From positions 1-42,672 of the forward strand of contig JAJDDX010000324.1 in NCBI GenBank assembly GCA_029260055.1: a DNA stretch of 42,672 nucleotides, read 5' to 3'. A program made the position numbers and the translations under genes. Positions within the stretch are counted from its first letter, which is position 1; each line of letters begins with the position of its first letter. This DNA is from Phycisphaerae bacterium (lineage in GTDB: Bacteria; Planctomycetota; Phycisphaerae; UBA1845). A model generated the notes under the pieces. It saw only the letters and a program-made list of their open reading frames with translations. It was not told the DNA's origin and ran no database searches. Of this stretch, positions 1 through 11,000 are shown in pieces.

Positions 1-36
1 TGCAGAAGGTCGCGAGTTCGAGTCTCGCTGGCTCCA
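1..36 (+). tRNA. 3' end of a tRNA (isotype not visible)
   Basis: The first 36 bases read as the end of a tRNA. They hold the 3' strand of the anticodon stem, a five-base variable loop AGGTC (7-11), a T arm with perfect stem GCGAG/CTCGC around a TTCGAGT loop (12-28), the acceptor 3' strand TGGCTCC (29-35) and discriminator A. CCA is not encoded. A T-rich run follows at 37-50 and could end transcription. The anticodon lies outside the window, so the isotype cannot be read. Confidence 0.8.
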
Positions 37-239
37 GTTTCTTTTTTCTCAGTTTGACGGGCTGGGGTGCGCCCCTGTTTGGCCGGGCCGGCGGTACGCC
101 AGCGGGGCAGACGCTCTACGGCCCGTTCGGGTCGCCCGAATCCTCGAGCCCCTGTTGACCGTTCCCCCGAAATTCGCCCCGCGGCCTTGGCGGGAATTCC
201 GGCGTGGGTGATGGGGGAACCGCCACGAGCGCGGCAGCG

Positions 240-2477
240 CTACTCATCGTATGTGTCGAACGCATACACGATGTCGTAGGCGCCCAAGGCGCACAGCCAA
301 TCGGCAATCGCCTTGGCACCCTCAGCGGTAACGTTCAGGTAGCCACCTCTCAGCGACACGGTCTTTGGACCCCGAACGATCCAACCGTTTCCACCGTATC
401 GTTCATAGTCCGTGTTCAGTTCGTAATGATCATAATCACAGTCGCCGTCATCACCGCCTGTCGCTTCGTCATCGGCTTCGTCATGATCTCCTTCGATCCT
501 CCTGTGGCGCGGCGAGCCGCCATCTTCCTCCGCAGCGTCCTCCTCGTCCTCGTCGATTCGGTCTTCTTCACCCAGCGTCTCGTATTCATCCGCGTAGTCG
601 ACGAACGTGCCGCCCATCCGTTCGATCAGTTGACGCAGCTCCTCCTTGTCACACTCGCCCATCTGCGCTTTCAGATAGAGGTCGATTGTGATGGTATCGA
701 TGTCCGGCTTAGACGCCTTCAGATCGGCCACCACATCGCGCGTGATCTCGTCGCTGAACCTCTCCACTTCGTCGACGTCACCGATGCGCGCCGCGGCGGA
801 CGCGCGCTCGTCGTCCACGACCGCCTCTAGAACGACCTCCGCAACCTCCGTGCAGATCGCCCGAGCCCTGTATTGCTCGGACTCGGCGGGATCGTACACA
901 AGCGCACCAGGTTGCCACGGCGGGTCCAACGCGTATTGGTACGGGTTTTCAAAATACGCACGAAACTCCTTGTCCACACGGGCGGCGAGCGCCTCGTCCC
1001 GAAACGTCGCATCCAGCGAGAAGAACACCTCCACGTCGGGCGACTGAACGAGCAGCTCCCGCGCTTCCGGTTCCCACGTGCCAATCCAAGATTGCAGGGT
1101 CTGCGGCGTAGCAGTGTGATCCAACGCGACAGTGACCGATTGTCCGAACCACTGGAGATGGTCTTTTGACGACACCTCCGGTCTTGCCGCAAGGTATGCC
1201 GCTTGCGCCTCGGCTGAAGTGGCGAATGTGGCGATGACCGTCTTGGTGCTGGAAGTGGGTACGTATTGATCGCCGCGTATCTCGGACGCATCACAGTCGT
1301 ATTCGTAAAGCAGCGGCGGTGCCAGGCCCATCAGCCACTGCTCCCTGAGGTCTTCGTTCACGGCAGCGCCCAGACCCACGCCGGCCAGTAAAGCTACGAC
1401 CAGACCCGTACCGTGAGCGAACAGAAAGCCGATCGAGGCAAGTACACCGGGCGGGCGCGTGTTGATCTGCTCGACTACCTGCAGCGTAAACTGCGCCAGC
1501 GTCCTGGTGGTCATCTTGGCCTTGATTCTCGCGCGCAGTGCTTCGACGATGCGTAGTGCCGTCGCCGGTGCGATTCGATCATCCTCGGTGACCAGTTCGA
1601 GATCCCCTTCGGATCTCAGCTGTTGGGCAATCTGTCCGTGACGTATGGTGACTCGGATCGTCAGGAGTAGAAGCGCCGCAAGTCCGATCAAGAACAGCGA
1701 ATGCCCAAACATCGCGGAAAGGGCGAGGAGAACAACGATGGTGACGACGCGAAGCGCCACGTCGAGATAGTAGTGCCTGCAGAACAGCACCGCGTGCAGG
1801 ACATGGCCTCCGTCAAACGGCAGAAGCGGGACGAGATTAAGTCCGTTGAGGAACAAGGCGACGATGCACCCGTACACAAGCCAATCCAATTCGAGCACGA
1901 GCGCCGCAATCCCGACAACGGTGGCCAGGAAGATGCTGGGTACCGGGCCCATCAGCGCGACCATGGCCTTCTTCCACGCAGGCACGTTGAACTGTTGGCC
2001 CGTCACGGCTGCTCCGAGGAGGGGAATGAAGAACATGTTGACGTTGCGGTACTTGAAGCTCTTCATCGTGACGAAGTGGCCAAGCTCGTGAATGAGCAGG
2101 ACGGGGACGAGTGTCAAGGTCAGCTCCCAGGACCACCATGCCGTCCCGGCGGCCACAAACAGGACACCGGAGATCAGCACGGTGAGGATCAGCGCGCCCA
2201 CTCCCCTGGACTTGCTCTGAGCTTTCTCTATTTCACTCAGGAATTGTTCGTCTTCGGCGGAGCGAGCGGCCGGCGCGGCAACGGATGCGGGCGTCGCGAT
2301 GTCTCCCGCGAATCCCTCCGCCCGCACGGGGACGTATCCATCGAGTGGTGATGGCGGATCGGTCGGGCCATCCTCTATGTGTTCCATACCTTCGACGGAT
2401 CCCTCGTCACCGATACCGTTTCCGGGGCCCTCGTTGTCGAGCGACTCGTCAAAGTAGTCATCCTCATGATTGGCCAT
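240..2477 (-). CDS. M50 family (site-2-protease-like) membrane zinc metallopeptidase
   Basis: The 745-residue product has an acidic cytoplasmic-looking N-terminus of about 90 residues, then a hydrophobic helix bundle. The zinc motif HELGH is near residue 127 and the second M50 motif, with PFDGG, near residue 220. This is the arrangement of intramembrane S2P/SpoIVFB-type proteases, which cut transmembrane anti-sigma factors or other membrane substrates. After a last helix near residue 370, roughly 350 residues follow that are not part of the peptidase core. They include a very acidic Asp/Glu-rich stretch near residues 620-680. The ATG at 2477 is chosen because GGAG lies 6 bases upstream; a TTG directly before it is the alternative. 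The substrate is unknown. The family call is secure; the C-terminal function is not. Confidence 0.88.
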   Translation of the reverse strand: MANHEDDYFDESLDNEGPGNGIGDEGSVEGMEHIEDGPTDPPSPLDGYVPVRAEGFAGDIATPASVAAPAARSAEDEQFLSEIEKAQSKSRGVGALILTVLISGVLFVAAGTAWWSWELTLTLVPVLLIHELGHFVTMKSFKYRNVNMFFIPLLGAAVTGQQFNVPAWKKAMVALMGPVPSIFLATVVGIAALVLELDWLVYGCIVALFLNGLNLVPLLPFDGGHVLHAVLFCRHYYLDVALRVVTIVVLLALSAMFGHSLFLIGLAALLLLTIRVTIRHGQIAQQLRSEGDLELVTEDDRIAPATALRIVEALRARIKAKMTTRTLAQFTLQVVEQINTRPPGVLASIGFLFAHGTGLVVALLAGVGLGAAVNEDLREQWLMGLAPPLLYEYDCDASEIRGDQYVPTSSTKTVIATFATSAEAQAAYLAARPEVSSKDHLQWFGQSVTVALDHTATPQTLQSWIGTWEPEARELLVQSPDVEVFFSLDATFRDEALAARVDKEFRAYFENPYQYALDPPWQPGALVYDPAESEQYRARAICTEVAEVVLEAVVDDERASAAARIGDVDEVERFSDEITRDVVADLKASKPDIDTITIDLYLKAQMGECDKEELRQLIERMGGTFVDYADEYETLGEEDRIDEDEEDAAEEDGGSPRHRRIEGDHDEADDEATGGDDGDCDYDHYELNTDYERYGGNGWIVRGPKTVSLRGGYLNVTAEGAKAIADWLCALGAYDIVYAFDTYDE

Positions 2478-3049
2478 CAACGGCTCCTTACCGATCTTCC
2501 TACGAGCTTACGATTGACCGGTCCCATCCAGGGTACCGAAACCGAAGGAGAACGTCTCCCACTCGGCACGACAAGCCGGCCGCCTGCCGGCGAGACGCTG
2601 CCTTTCGATCACGGCCTTGGATTTCGATGAAGGCGATAGCACGGTACGCGGTCGGACCGGAACGTCAGCGGCCGCCTGTTTTTGGAAACCGTAGTCTGCC
2701 GTTGTTCGGGGGCTTTGCGGGCGGAAATTCCTGCTCGCGGGCAGGTACGCTACATCGAGCGTTCAGCGAGGGTTGTGTGAACTGGGCCCAGTAGGACTTG
2801 AACCTGCGACCTCGTCGTTATCAGAATGACCCAGTGCCTCGCCAAGAAACCTGAAAAACACTGTATTTATAGTAGTTTACACGCCTTCACCGAAAATGCA
2901 AGCCTTCGCATTGCACCCCGTTCTCGGGCAAATAAACGCGGTACCAACTCGCACAAACGGTAAAGTTCGGACGTTCTCCGCGTGCCATCTTTGCGCGTGA
3001 CTCGCCTCAACGAGCCTCGCTCGACGTCGAATCGCCCCTGAGTCTGAGA
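2478..3049. other. Gene-free stretch containing the left element boundary
   Basis: No convincing reading frame is seen on either strand. The only recognisable item is the 87-bp att-like repeat with a tRNA-Ile 3' fragment (2738-2824). Bases 2825-3049 are the first bases inside the proposed element; part of this is AT-richer (about 2850-2960). Confidence 0.6.
2738..2824 (-). repeat. Distal attachment site with truncated tRNA-Ile
   Basis: This is the copy of the 87-bp repeat far from the integrase. Bases 2783-2824, read on the minus strand, are the 3' half of tRNA-Ile starting in the anticodon loop. Compared with the right copy it has one change in the tail (base 2752 region) and one in the T stem near 2806. 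The T-stem change creates a C-A mismatch, consistent with drift in a non-functional remnant. Confidence 0.85.
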
Positions 3050-6000
3050 CTACGGGCACGCCTGCCCTGGACAATCGCAGGGCACGGCGAACGGGTAACT
3101 GCCGCCCTGGAACCCAGCCACGGCCGCGTTGATGTCGGCGAAGTTGATGTCGCTGAAGTCCGGGATCTCCGGCGCGGCCGATCCGCCTTGCAGGTCAAGC
3201 CATACCTTTGGCTCGCTTTGAACGCTCTGGAACCCACGAACGACTGCCGAGATGTCCTTGAAGTTCCGCGTGGCGTCCGGAGGCAAGCCGGCAGAACCGC
3301 CTACGACATCGCCGAAGTTGCCCACCGTCGGAAGTACGAGCGGTGACGAGTAGTTGGCGTCATCGGCGATGTCCGCACCTTCGGTGATCGCCTCGATCAG
3401 ATAAGTCTGACCAGGCGAGACCTCGCAGTCGCCGACGTGCAGCGTCGAAACCGCCCACGGTTGCCCAAGATCATCCACGCTCCAATCCCGGTAGTGTCGG
3501 AGGCTCTCATCAACGAGACGCGCAAGGAGCTGCGGGCCGGGCTCAGGCCCCGCGATCGTGACCAGGCTCGGCTCGCCGATCCATCCGAGCACGTGTGTTT
3601 GCCCACCACCGAGATCAAGGCTGACACGTCGCGCCGTGGTGAGACCGTCGTTCGACGGATTCGGCTCAACCGAGACGTACCGGTTCTTGGGAACGTAGCA
3701 GGTCCCGTCGACGCAGGCTTCTTCGTTCACGCAATCACCGTCGTCCACGCAGACACTTGTACCCTCGGGCGCGGGCGTTTCCACCGACGGCTCAGAGGCC
3801 GTAGTCCAACTGAGGTTGTCATGGCCGAACGACTCACCCCATTCTGTATCTGTGGCGAAGAACGTCACTTGCGAAACGGGTCCTGTCGCGACAAAGCCCA
3901 TGAACCCGTCCCCATCCCCGCTCGTAAGCAGATCTTCGAACAGGTAGTCGGTACCATTCACTCTCAGCACCAAGCCGATGTTTTCGGTCGTGGAGACGAA
4001 ATCGCCCCCGTACGCGGTCACTGATTCGGGCGGATGAATGTGAATCACCTCTGCACACGACGGGTATATGCTGGAGCAAAGGCGAGCGAAGTTGGTTCCG
4101 TCGACATTCAGAGAACTCGTGCCCGGCCAGATGGAGTTGCCTCCCTCCGGCGGGGGGTGGTGGTCAACCAACTCGATGTCGACTAAGCCCACGGGGTTGT
4201 GGCCCTCCACCAGGTAGTAAGGTGTCGGCTCGAAGTCGTTGAAGTCTTCATGGGCGAGGTTGCCGCCCGCCGCGGCCTCCCACGCCCCGCGGTCGGTGTA
4301 GAACGTCAGTTCCACGTCCAGCCAACAGACGAACCCGTCACCGATGTATCCCGGATTGCATTCGCACGTGAAGGTCCCCGGATGATTCGTGCATGTAGCA
4401 TTGACATCACAGGGGTCGCCCAAGCACTCGTCGATGTCGGTGCAGACGCTCGGCTCACCTATGCATTCATAGCCGTCTTCGACATGGCAGGCCGACGAAC
4501 ATCCATCGCCACCATCCGAGCCCCCATCGTCGCAGGTTTCTTGCCCCTCGATGACACCGTCGCCGCAGACTGAGCCCGGCGAAGACAAGTCCGCCACCTC
4601 GGATGCATCCAGAGCGTGGTTGTAGAATCTCAGATCGTCGACACGGCCGTCCAGCCCACCTTCTCCTATGGCGCCGATCCTGAGATCCTGGTCGGGGACG
4701 ATCGCGCTCGTCAACACGGAGATGTCAATCGCGGGATCGGGGACGCCATCGACCCAGATCGTGGCCAAGTTGGCGTTGCGATCGACGGTCAGCGCGTAGT
4801 GGTGGAAGGCCGTGGTGTCCGTGTGGGTGTTCTGGGACCTGACGTCGATCATCGCCCCCGTGTCGTCGTCAAGACGCCAGATGATCTTGTTCGAGTTGGC
4901 CTGGTTACCGAAATAGCAGTGATAACCTACTCCCCCGCCCGCGAGTGCATCGAACACGCCGTCAAAGTCAGCGATGCCGGAGTCGTTCTGGTCGCGCTTG
5001 ACCCAGAACGCCATACTGAAGTCGCCCGTGCCGGGGGAGAACGCATCGCCCTGGGGCACGTCGATCCGCTCACTGGCAGGGCCGGCGGCAAGGCCGAAGA
5101 CCGCCGCCTGACCAATCGCGCCGGGAGCGAACGACACGTTGGCGCCCACGTCCCCGTTGGCATCCCCACCGGCGCTGTCGTTGCCGTCGTTCTCTAACTC
5201 GTAGTGGTCGACCAGATCCGACACTTCACAGGTGAACCCATCACCCACGTATCCCTCGTCGCATTCGCACGTAAAGCTACCCACGAGGTTCGTACATGTG
5301 GCATTCGGATCGCACGGAAAAGCCAAGCACTCGTCGATGTCCGTGCAGGCGCTCGGCTCACCGGTGCATTCGTATCCGCTTTCGACCAGGCAGAATGACG
5401 AGCAGCCATCACCACCGTTCGGATTGCCGTCGTCGCACGTCTCCGGATCCTCAATTACGCCGTCGCCACAGCCTAGATTCCCGGTGACCAGAGCCACCAC
5501 TTCCGCCTCTTCGAGCTTGTAGTTATAGAACCGCAGATCGTCGAGCTTGCCGTCAAGTCCCTTGGCCCCGGCGTTGTTGAAACCGCCGATTTGAAGCTTT
5601 TGACTCGGCGAAAGGGCGCCCCTTAGGATGGTGATGTTCACCGGTGAGTCGGGAATGCCGTCGACGTAGATTACTGCCAGCCTGTTAGTGCGATCGACGG
5701 TCAGCGCGAGGTGGTGCCACTCCGTGGTGTCCGTCAGCGGGTTCTGGGAGACGATGTCTTTGTAATCGCCCGTCACGTCATCGAGACGGATCTTGAGATG
5801 GTCTAGCTGATCGCCACCCGAGAAGAAGCACTGGTAACCGCTCCCATTCCCGGTGATGTCCAGGGCGTCGAATACGCCGTCCCCGCTCGTCGTGTCCACC
5901 TGGTCGCGCTTGACCCAGAAGGCCATGGTGAAGTCACGCTCGCCGGGATCGAAGGCATCGACCTGCGGCACCTCGATCCGGTTGTCGACTCCCGCAGAGC

Positions 6001-7759
6001 TCACGCCGAAGACTGCCGCCTGTCCGAACCGGCCCGGCGCAAACGTGACGTTCGCTCCGACGGAGCCATTGGCATCGCCGCCGGCGCTGTCGGATCCGTT
6101 GTTCTCGAGTTCATAGTGGTCAATCACAGCCGGAATCAGCGGAGCAAACACGAACCCCGGTGAACCGACGTTGACCGCGCTGTTGTTCCCGGCCGGGTTG
6201 CTCTCGTATGCTCCATCGACGCCGCTTACGCTGAGAGCCCACGACTCGCCCCGCGTATTGTCCGTTTCATAATCGACCATGTACGCCGAGGCCTGATCGT
6301 CATCCTCAGGCCAGGGCGTAACGCCGGCGTACGTGATGTCCTGTACGGCTTTGGTGAAGTCGCCGCCGTCGTACGTGGCCAGACTGCTCCAAAGGCCGAT
6401 ATGGTCGCCGGCGTTATCCAGCTCCGGAAAATCGGTCACCGCGACCCAGTTGATGTCCGTGCCCCATGCGGCTTCCATGCCTGTGATGGAGTTGTCGGCG
6501 GCGTTAAACAGGATGCCCGACTCGCCCGGCGGGATTACACCGGCCGCGATGTTCGACGCGGCCAGCGGACTGAGATTATCGTCGTCAAAACACCAGCCGG
6601 CCAGGTCGATCGGCTCGTCGCCCCAATTGTACAGCTCGACGTACTCCCAGGTGCCGTCCGGGGCACTGGCAGGGTTGTACATGACCTCGGTGATGAGCAG
6701 CGGCTTGGCGTAGCTCACCGCACAACGGAACCCGACTTCGTAGTTGCCAGCATCGGGATAGAACGCAGTCTTGTTCGCGGAGCGGGAGTTGAGCGGCGAG
6801 TGAAACCAGCCGCCGCCGCAGACCACATGCCTCCCGCCAATGTCATAGCCCTGCGGATCCCGGTACGGGGAATAGCTGTAGTACTGCTCAGCGTATCGGT
6901 CCCAGGCCCACTCATACACGTTCCCGGACATGTCATAACAGCCGTAGTAACACTGGGCGTTCTGTGTCTGATAGCTGGTCTGGGTACCCGGCCAGTTGAA
7001 GTCCTCCTCGAGGTGCAGATCGCCGTTGTAGAAGCCGACCGGTGTCGTCTCCTCCACCATATTGGCTATGTCCCACTGATCGTCCCACGGGTCTTCGATC
7101 TCCGCGTTACCGAAGGTATTCGCCCTCTGTTCGTCGAGACAGGAGAAGCCACAGCCGTCGGTGTGTTCGCCGAAACGGAAGTGGTACTCCAGTGCCGGGT
7201 CCCAGCCGGCCGCCTTCTCCCACTCCGCGTTCGTCGGCAGCCGGTACCCGTCAGCGGTGAAGTCACACGTCCATGTCTCGAGGTCATAGCACGGGGTCAG
7301 GCCGGCCTGCTCGCTGCGCCAGTTGCTGTACGCCAGGGCGCCGTACCAGGTCACCACGATCACCGGATGGTCCTGCTTGCCGGTCCTCACCGAGAACGTC
7401 CCGCCGCCGAATGTAATACCGCTTTGCTCGGCCGGATACGTTGCGCAGTACGGCTCGGTGTCACCGGCTTTGTAAACATAGCCGGCACTGACATCGATCA
7501 GCCCCTGCGCGTACGCCGAATTCAAGAACTCGACATACTTCGAATTCGTCGTTTCGTATACATCGATGTAGAACGAGCTGACGTAGACGTTGTGCGCCGG
7601 CCACTCGTCGACGTCCCCCCCACCGAAGGTGTCGCCCATTCGGTATTGGCCGGCCCCGACGAACACCATGTCTGTCAGATCCGCCCGCACCGGCCCGCTC
7701 AGCACGATCGCCGCGACGGCCGCCATGATTCCAATGTCGTACTTTCTACCGTAGTTCAT
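3050..7759 (-). CDS. Giant secreted FGE-like / lamin-tail / LamG / EGF protein
   Basis: The 1569-residue product has a signal peptide (about 1-26), then a formylglycine-generating-enzyme-like (SUMF1/FGE) domain at about 30-350. The domain ends with the family signature GFRC, but the catalytic cysteine pair expected after GGGW is absent. A lamin-tail domain follows from about 355, starting LLITEVMYNP. Next come a LamG/concanavalin-like domain at about 545, a CGDG...CDDGN cysteine-rich repeat at about 761, an EGF-like DIDEC module at about 805, and a second LamG/Cys-rich/EGF set at about 848-1146. A beta-rich segment and a C-terminal dockerin-like module (about 1356-1569) end the protein. It is presumably exported, with a carbohydrate- or protein-binding surface role. 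The signal peptide closely resembles that of the neighbour starting at 11447, so the two are paralogues with shuffled domains. Confidence 0.85.
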   Translation of the reverse strand: MNYGRKYDIGIMAAVAAIVLSGPVRADLTDMVFVGAGQYRMGDTFGGGDVDEWPAHNVYVSSFYIDVYETTNSKYVEFLNSAYAQGLIDVSAGYVYKAGDTEPYCATYPAEQSGITFGGGTFSVRTGKQDHPVIVVTWYGALAYSNWRSEQAGLTPCYDLETWTCDFTADGYRLPTNAEWEKAAGWDPALEYHFRFGEHTDGCGFSCLDEQRANTFGNAEIEDPWDDQWDIANMVEETTPVGFYNGDLHLEEDFNWPGTQTSYQTQNAQCYYGCYDMSGNVYEWAWDRYAEQYYSYSPYRDPQGYDIGGRHVVCGGGWFHSPLNSRSANKTAFYPDAGNYEVGFRCAVSYAKPLLITEVMYNPASAPDGTWEYVELYNWGDEPIDLAGWCFDDDNLSPLAASNIAAGVIPPGESGILFNAADNSITGMEAAWGTDINWVAVTDFPELDNAGDHIGLWSSLATYDGGDFTKAVQDITYAGVTPWPEDDDQASAYMVDYETDNTRGESWALSVSGVDGAYESNPAGNNSAVNVGSPGFVFAPLIPAVIDHYELENNGSDSAGGDANGSVGANVTFAPGRFGQAAVFGVSSAGVDNRIEVPQVDAFDPGERDFTMAFWVKRDQVDTTSGDGVFDALDITGNGSGYQCFFSGGDQLDHLKIRLDDVTGDYKDIVSQNPLTDTTEWHHLALTVDRTNRLAVIYVDGIPDSPVNITILRGALSPSQKLQIGGFNNAGAKGLDGKLDDLRFYNYKLEEAEVVALVTGNLGCGDGVIEDPETCDDGNPNGGDGCSSFCLVESGYECTGEPSACTDIDECLAFPCDPNATCTNLVGSFTCECDEGYVGDGFTCEVSDLVDHYELENDGNDSAGGDANGDVGANVSFAPGAIGQAAVFGLAAGPASERIDVPQGDAFSPGTGDFSMAFWVKRDQNDSGIADFDGVFDALAGGGVGYHCYFGNQANSNKIIWRLDDDTGAMIDVRSQNTHTDTTAFHHYALTVDRNANLATIWVDGVPDPAIDISVLTSAIVPDQDLRIGAIGEGGLDGRVDDLRFYNHALDASEVADLSSPGSVCGDGVIEGQETCDDGGSDGGDGCSSACHVEDGYECIGEPSVCTDIDECLGDPCDVNATCTNHPGTFTCECNPGYIGDGFVCWLDVELTFYTDRGAWEAAAGGNLAHEDFNDFEPTPYYLVEGHNPVGLVDIELVDHHPPPEGGNSIWPGTSSLNVDGTNFARLCSSIYPSCAEVIHIHPPESVTAYGGDFVSTTENIGLVLRVNGTDYLFEDLLTSGDGDGFMGFVATGPVSQVTFFATDTEWGESFGHDNLSWTTASEPSVETPAPEGTSVCVDDGDCVNEEACVDGTCYVPKNRYVSVEPNPSNDGLTTARRVSLDLGGGQTHVLGWIGEPSLVTIAGPEPGPQLLARLVDESLRHYRDWSVDDLGQPWAVSTLHVGDCEVSPGQTYLIEAITEGADIADDANYSSPLVLPTVGNFGDVVGGSAGLPPDATRNFKDISAVVRGFQSVQSEPKVWLDLQGGSAAPEIPDFSDINFADINAAVAGFQGGSYPFAVPCDCPGQACP

Positions 7760-8027
7760 GTTCCCTATCCTCTGTCATGCATGGACGCCGCGCCGTAAGC
7801 GCAGGCTGTTTCACCCGAAACTCCAGGCCCCCGTCGACTCCCTCCGTCGAGACTCTGACACGATCGATGTCGTGCTTCTCGGCGCGCGGAGATCGCGCCT
7901 TCTCTGCGATGTTCGCTTTTCTCCCTTGTCCCCAACGACGCAACCGGAACGGGGGTACGCCGGCTTACCAGAGCTTCTCCGGCCTCCCTACGTCAACGAA
8001 CCCAAGCCCTGCGACCGCTCGCGGATG

Positions 8028-11000
8028 CTACACCGCGCGTGAACGTCGGCCGAAGCTCAACGCCTTGGCACCGACGAGCAGCAGCAACGCTAGGACAACC
8101 AAACCCCACGTCGAGACGGTCGGGACCGGCTGACGGCTCGTACACGCGGAGGTGCATGCATCCGTCTCGTCGTCGTTCCCGTCGTCGCACTCTTCCCCTT
8201 CCTCCTGGACGCCGTTGCCACAGATCGGAATGCAATCCGAGTCGTCATTCGCATTGCAGCCGTCGGCACAGCAGCCATCGTGATCGATACAGTCATCGAT
8301 GGTGGTGTCGGCCGGGCAGGCGTCGCCGAGGCCGTCACACGCTTCGAGCGGGTCACACGTACCCGTGGACGCACGGCAGACATCGATCGACTTGTCGTCG
8401 ACCGGGCAATCGTACGTGCTTCCGTCACAGAGCTCCTCGATGTCGCACTCGCCTGCTTCCGCACGGCACACGTGCGTGTCTGGCTTCACGTGATCGACGC
8501 AGCCTCCTGCTCCATCGCAGCTGTCAGGCGCGTTGCAGTCCGTGTCGTCCGGGTCACCGCAGGCGGTGAACTCGGGTTCAAATCCATCAACCGGGCAAGC
8601 GTGCGTGGCACCGTCACAGTACTCCTCAACGTCGCATTCACCACCGGCGGTGCGGCACTCGTACGTGTCGGGTTTCGCTCGATCGACGCAGCTTCCAGCG
8701 GCATCGCAGCTATCCGGCGCGTTGCAGTCCGTGTCGTCCGGGTCACCGCAGGCCGTCAGCTCGGGCTCGAACTCATCGATCGGGCAGTCGTCGCCCACAC
8801 CATCGCAGGCCTCGAGCGGGTCGCACACTCCGGTGGACGCACGACAGACATCCGTCGACTTGGCGTCGGTCGGGCAGTCGGGGTCCGCACCGTCGCAGGA
8901 CTCGGCGATGTCGCACTCACCTGCAGCGGCACGGCACTCGGTAGTCAACAACACGTCAGCCGGGCAGTCCGGGTTCACGCCGTCGCAGGATTCGGCGACG
9001 TCGCAATCACCAGCGGCAGCACGGCACTCGGTGGTCAGCAACACGTCGGCCGGGCAGTCGGGGTCCGCACCGTCGCACGACTCGGCGATGTCGCACACAC
9101 CGGCAGCCGCACGGCACTCGGTGGTCAGCAGCAGGTCGGCCGGGCAGTCGGGGTTCGCACCGTCGCAGGACTCGGCGATGTCGCACGCTCCTGCTGCGGC
9201 ACGGCACTCGGTGGTCAGCAGCACGTCAGCCGGGCAGTCCGGGCTCGCACCATCGCAGGACTCGGCAACGTCGCACGCACCGGCGGCAGCACGGCACTCG
9301 GTGGTCAATAGCACGTCGGCCGGGCAGTCTGGATTCGCACCGTCGCAGGACTCGGCGATGTCACAATCGCCGGCGGCGGCACGGCACTCGGTGGTTAGGA
9401 GCACGTCGGCCGGGCAATCGGGATTGACACCGTCGCAGGACTCGGCAACGTCGCAGTCGCCGGCGGCAGCACGGCACACATGAGCGTCGGGCTTTATGCG
9501 ATCGACACAGCTTCCCGCGGCGTCGCAGGTGTCTGCTGCGTTGCAGCCCGTGGCGTCTGCGTCACCGCAGGCTGTAAACTCCGCCTCGAACATGCAATCG
9601 GCGGAGCAGCAGTTGCCGTCGGCGGTGGTATTGCCGTCGTCGCACTCCTCCGTCCCTTCGACAACCCCGTTGCCGCAGACTGCGGGTGCTTCGCACGGAG
9701 GATCGATCGTGGTGCAATCTGTCCCGGCGCCGCCGTAGCGGAATCCCACCGCGTTGCAGTCGGCTTCGAGTTCGAGAGTGCAATCGCCGGTACTGTCGTC
9801 GCAGCAGGCGCCGGGCATCAGGCCCTGCAATTCCGCCGCCGTCAGCTTGTAGTTGTAGAACCTCAGATCATCGAGCTTTCCGTCCAGTCCGCCTTCCCCG
9901 ATGGCACCGATCCTGAGATCCTGATTGGGGACAATCGCGCTCGTCAATACGGAGATGTCGACCGTTGCATCGAGCACGCCGTCAGCCCAGATCTGGGCAG
10001 TATCGGCCGTCCTATCCACAGTCAGCGCGTAGTGATGGAACGAAATTGTGTCGGCGAAGGCCGTTGCGGACACGACGTTGAGCCAAGCACCGGTGTCGTC
10101 GTCGAGACGCATGAAGAGCTTGTCGAGGTTGCCACCGCCGGCGTTGGCGTCGTTGCTGAAGTAGATCTGGTACCCCGTCCCTCCGCCGTTCAGCGCATCC
10201 AGGACGCCATCGAAGTTGCCGGTGTCGTTCTGATCGCGTTTGACCCAGAATGCCACGGAGAAATCGCCAGTGCCCGGGTTGAACCCATTGGCCTGAGGCA
10301 CGTCGATCCGCTGACTTGCCGGGCTGGCGGCAACGCCGAAGACCGCTCCCTGACCGAGCACACCTGGCGCGAACGAGACGTTGGCACCTGCCGCTCCGTT
10401 CGCATCACCGCCCGCGCTGTCGACGCCGCCACCCTCAAACTCGTAGTGATCGATCAGATCCATCAGCACGCAGGCAAACCCATCACCCACGTACCCCGCG
10501 TTGCATTCGCACGTGAAGCTGCCCGGGAGATTCGTACATGCGGCATTAGGATCGCACGGGGCGCTCAGACACTCATCGATGTCCGTGCAGACGCTCGGTT
10601 CACCGGCGCAATCGTAGCCGGCCTCAACGTTGCAGCTCGAGGAGCAACCGTCACCATCAGCCGCGTTTCCGTCATCGCATGCTTCGGCACCTTCAATGAG
10701 GCCGTTTCCGCACACCGCCGTCACCGGAGAATAGAGGTTCTGCACCTCTGCCGCCGTCAGCCTGTGATCGTAGAACCGCAGGTCGTCGAGGCGGCCGTCC
10801 AGCCCCCATCTCGAGCTACCGCCGTTGACACCGCCGATCCTGAGATCATGCGATGGCGCAATGGAGCCTATCAGCACGGAGACGTCGATCGCGGGATCGG
10901 CAACGCCGTCGAAGTACCACCTGCCAAGCCCGGCCGTGCGGTCGACGGTGAACGCGATGTGATGGAACCCGGTTGTGTCCGTGATCGTGCTTGTGGAGAC

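Noticed and set aside
6401..7798. 465-codon plus-strand frame opposite the FGE-like protein
   Set aside because: The minus strand encodes clear domains over the same bases; this frame has no recognisable feature.
8847..9476. Regular repeats suggesting a CRISPR array
   Set aside because: Units are contiguous 90-bp coding repeats without variable spacers and lie inside one reading frame.
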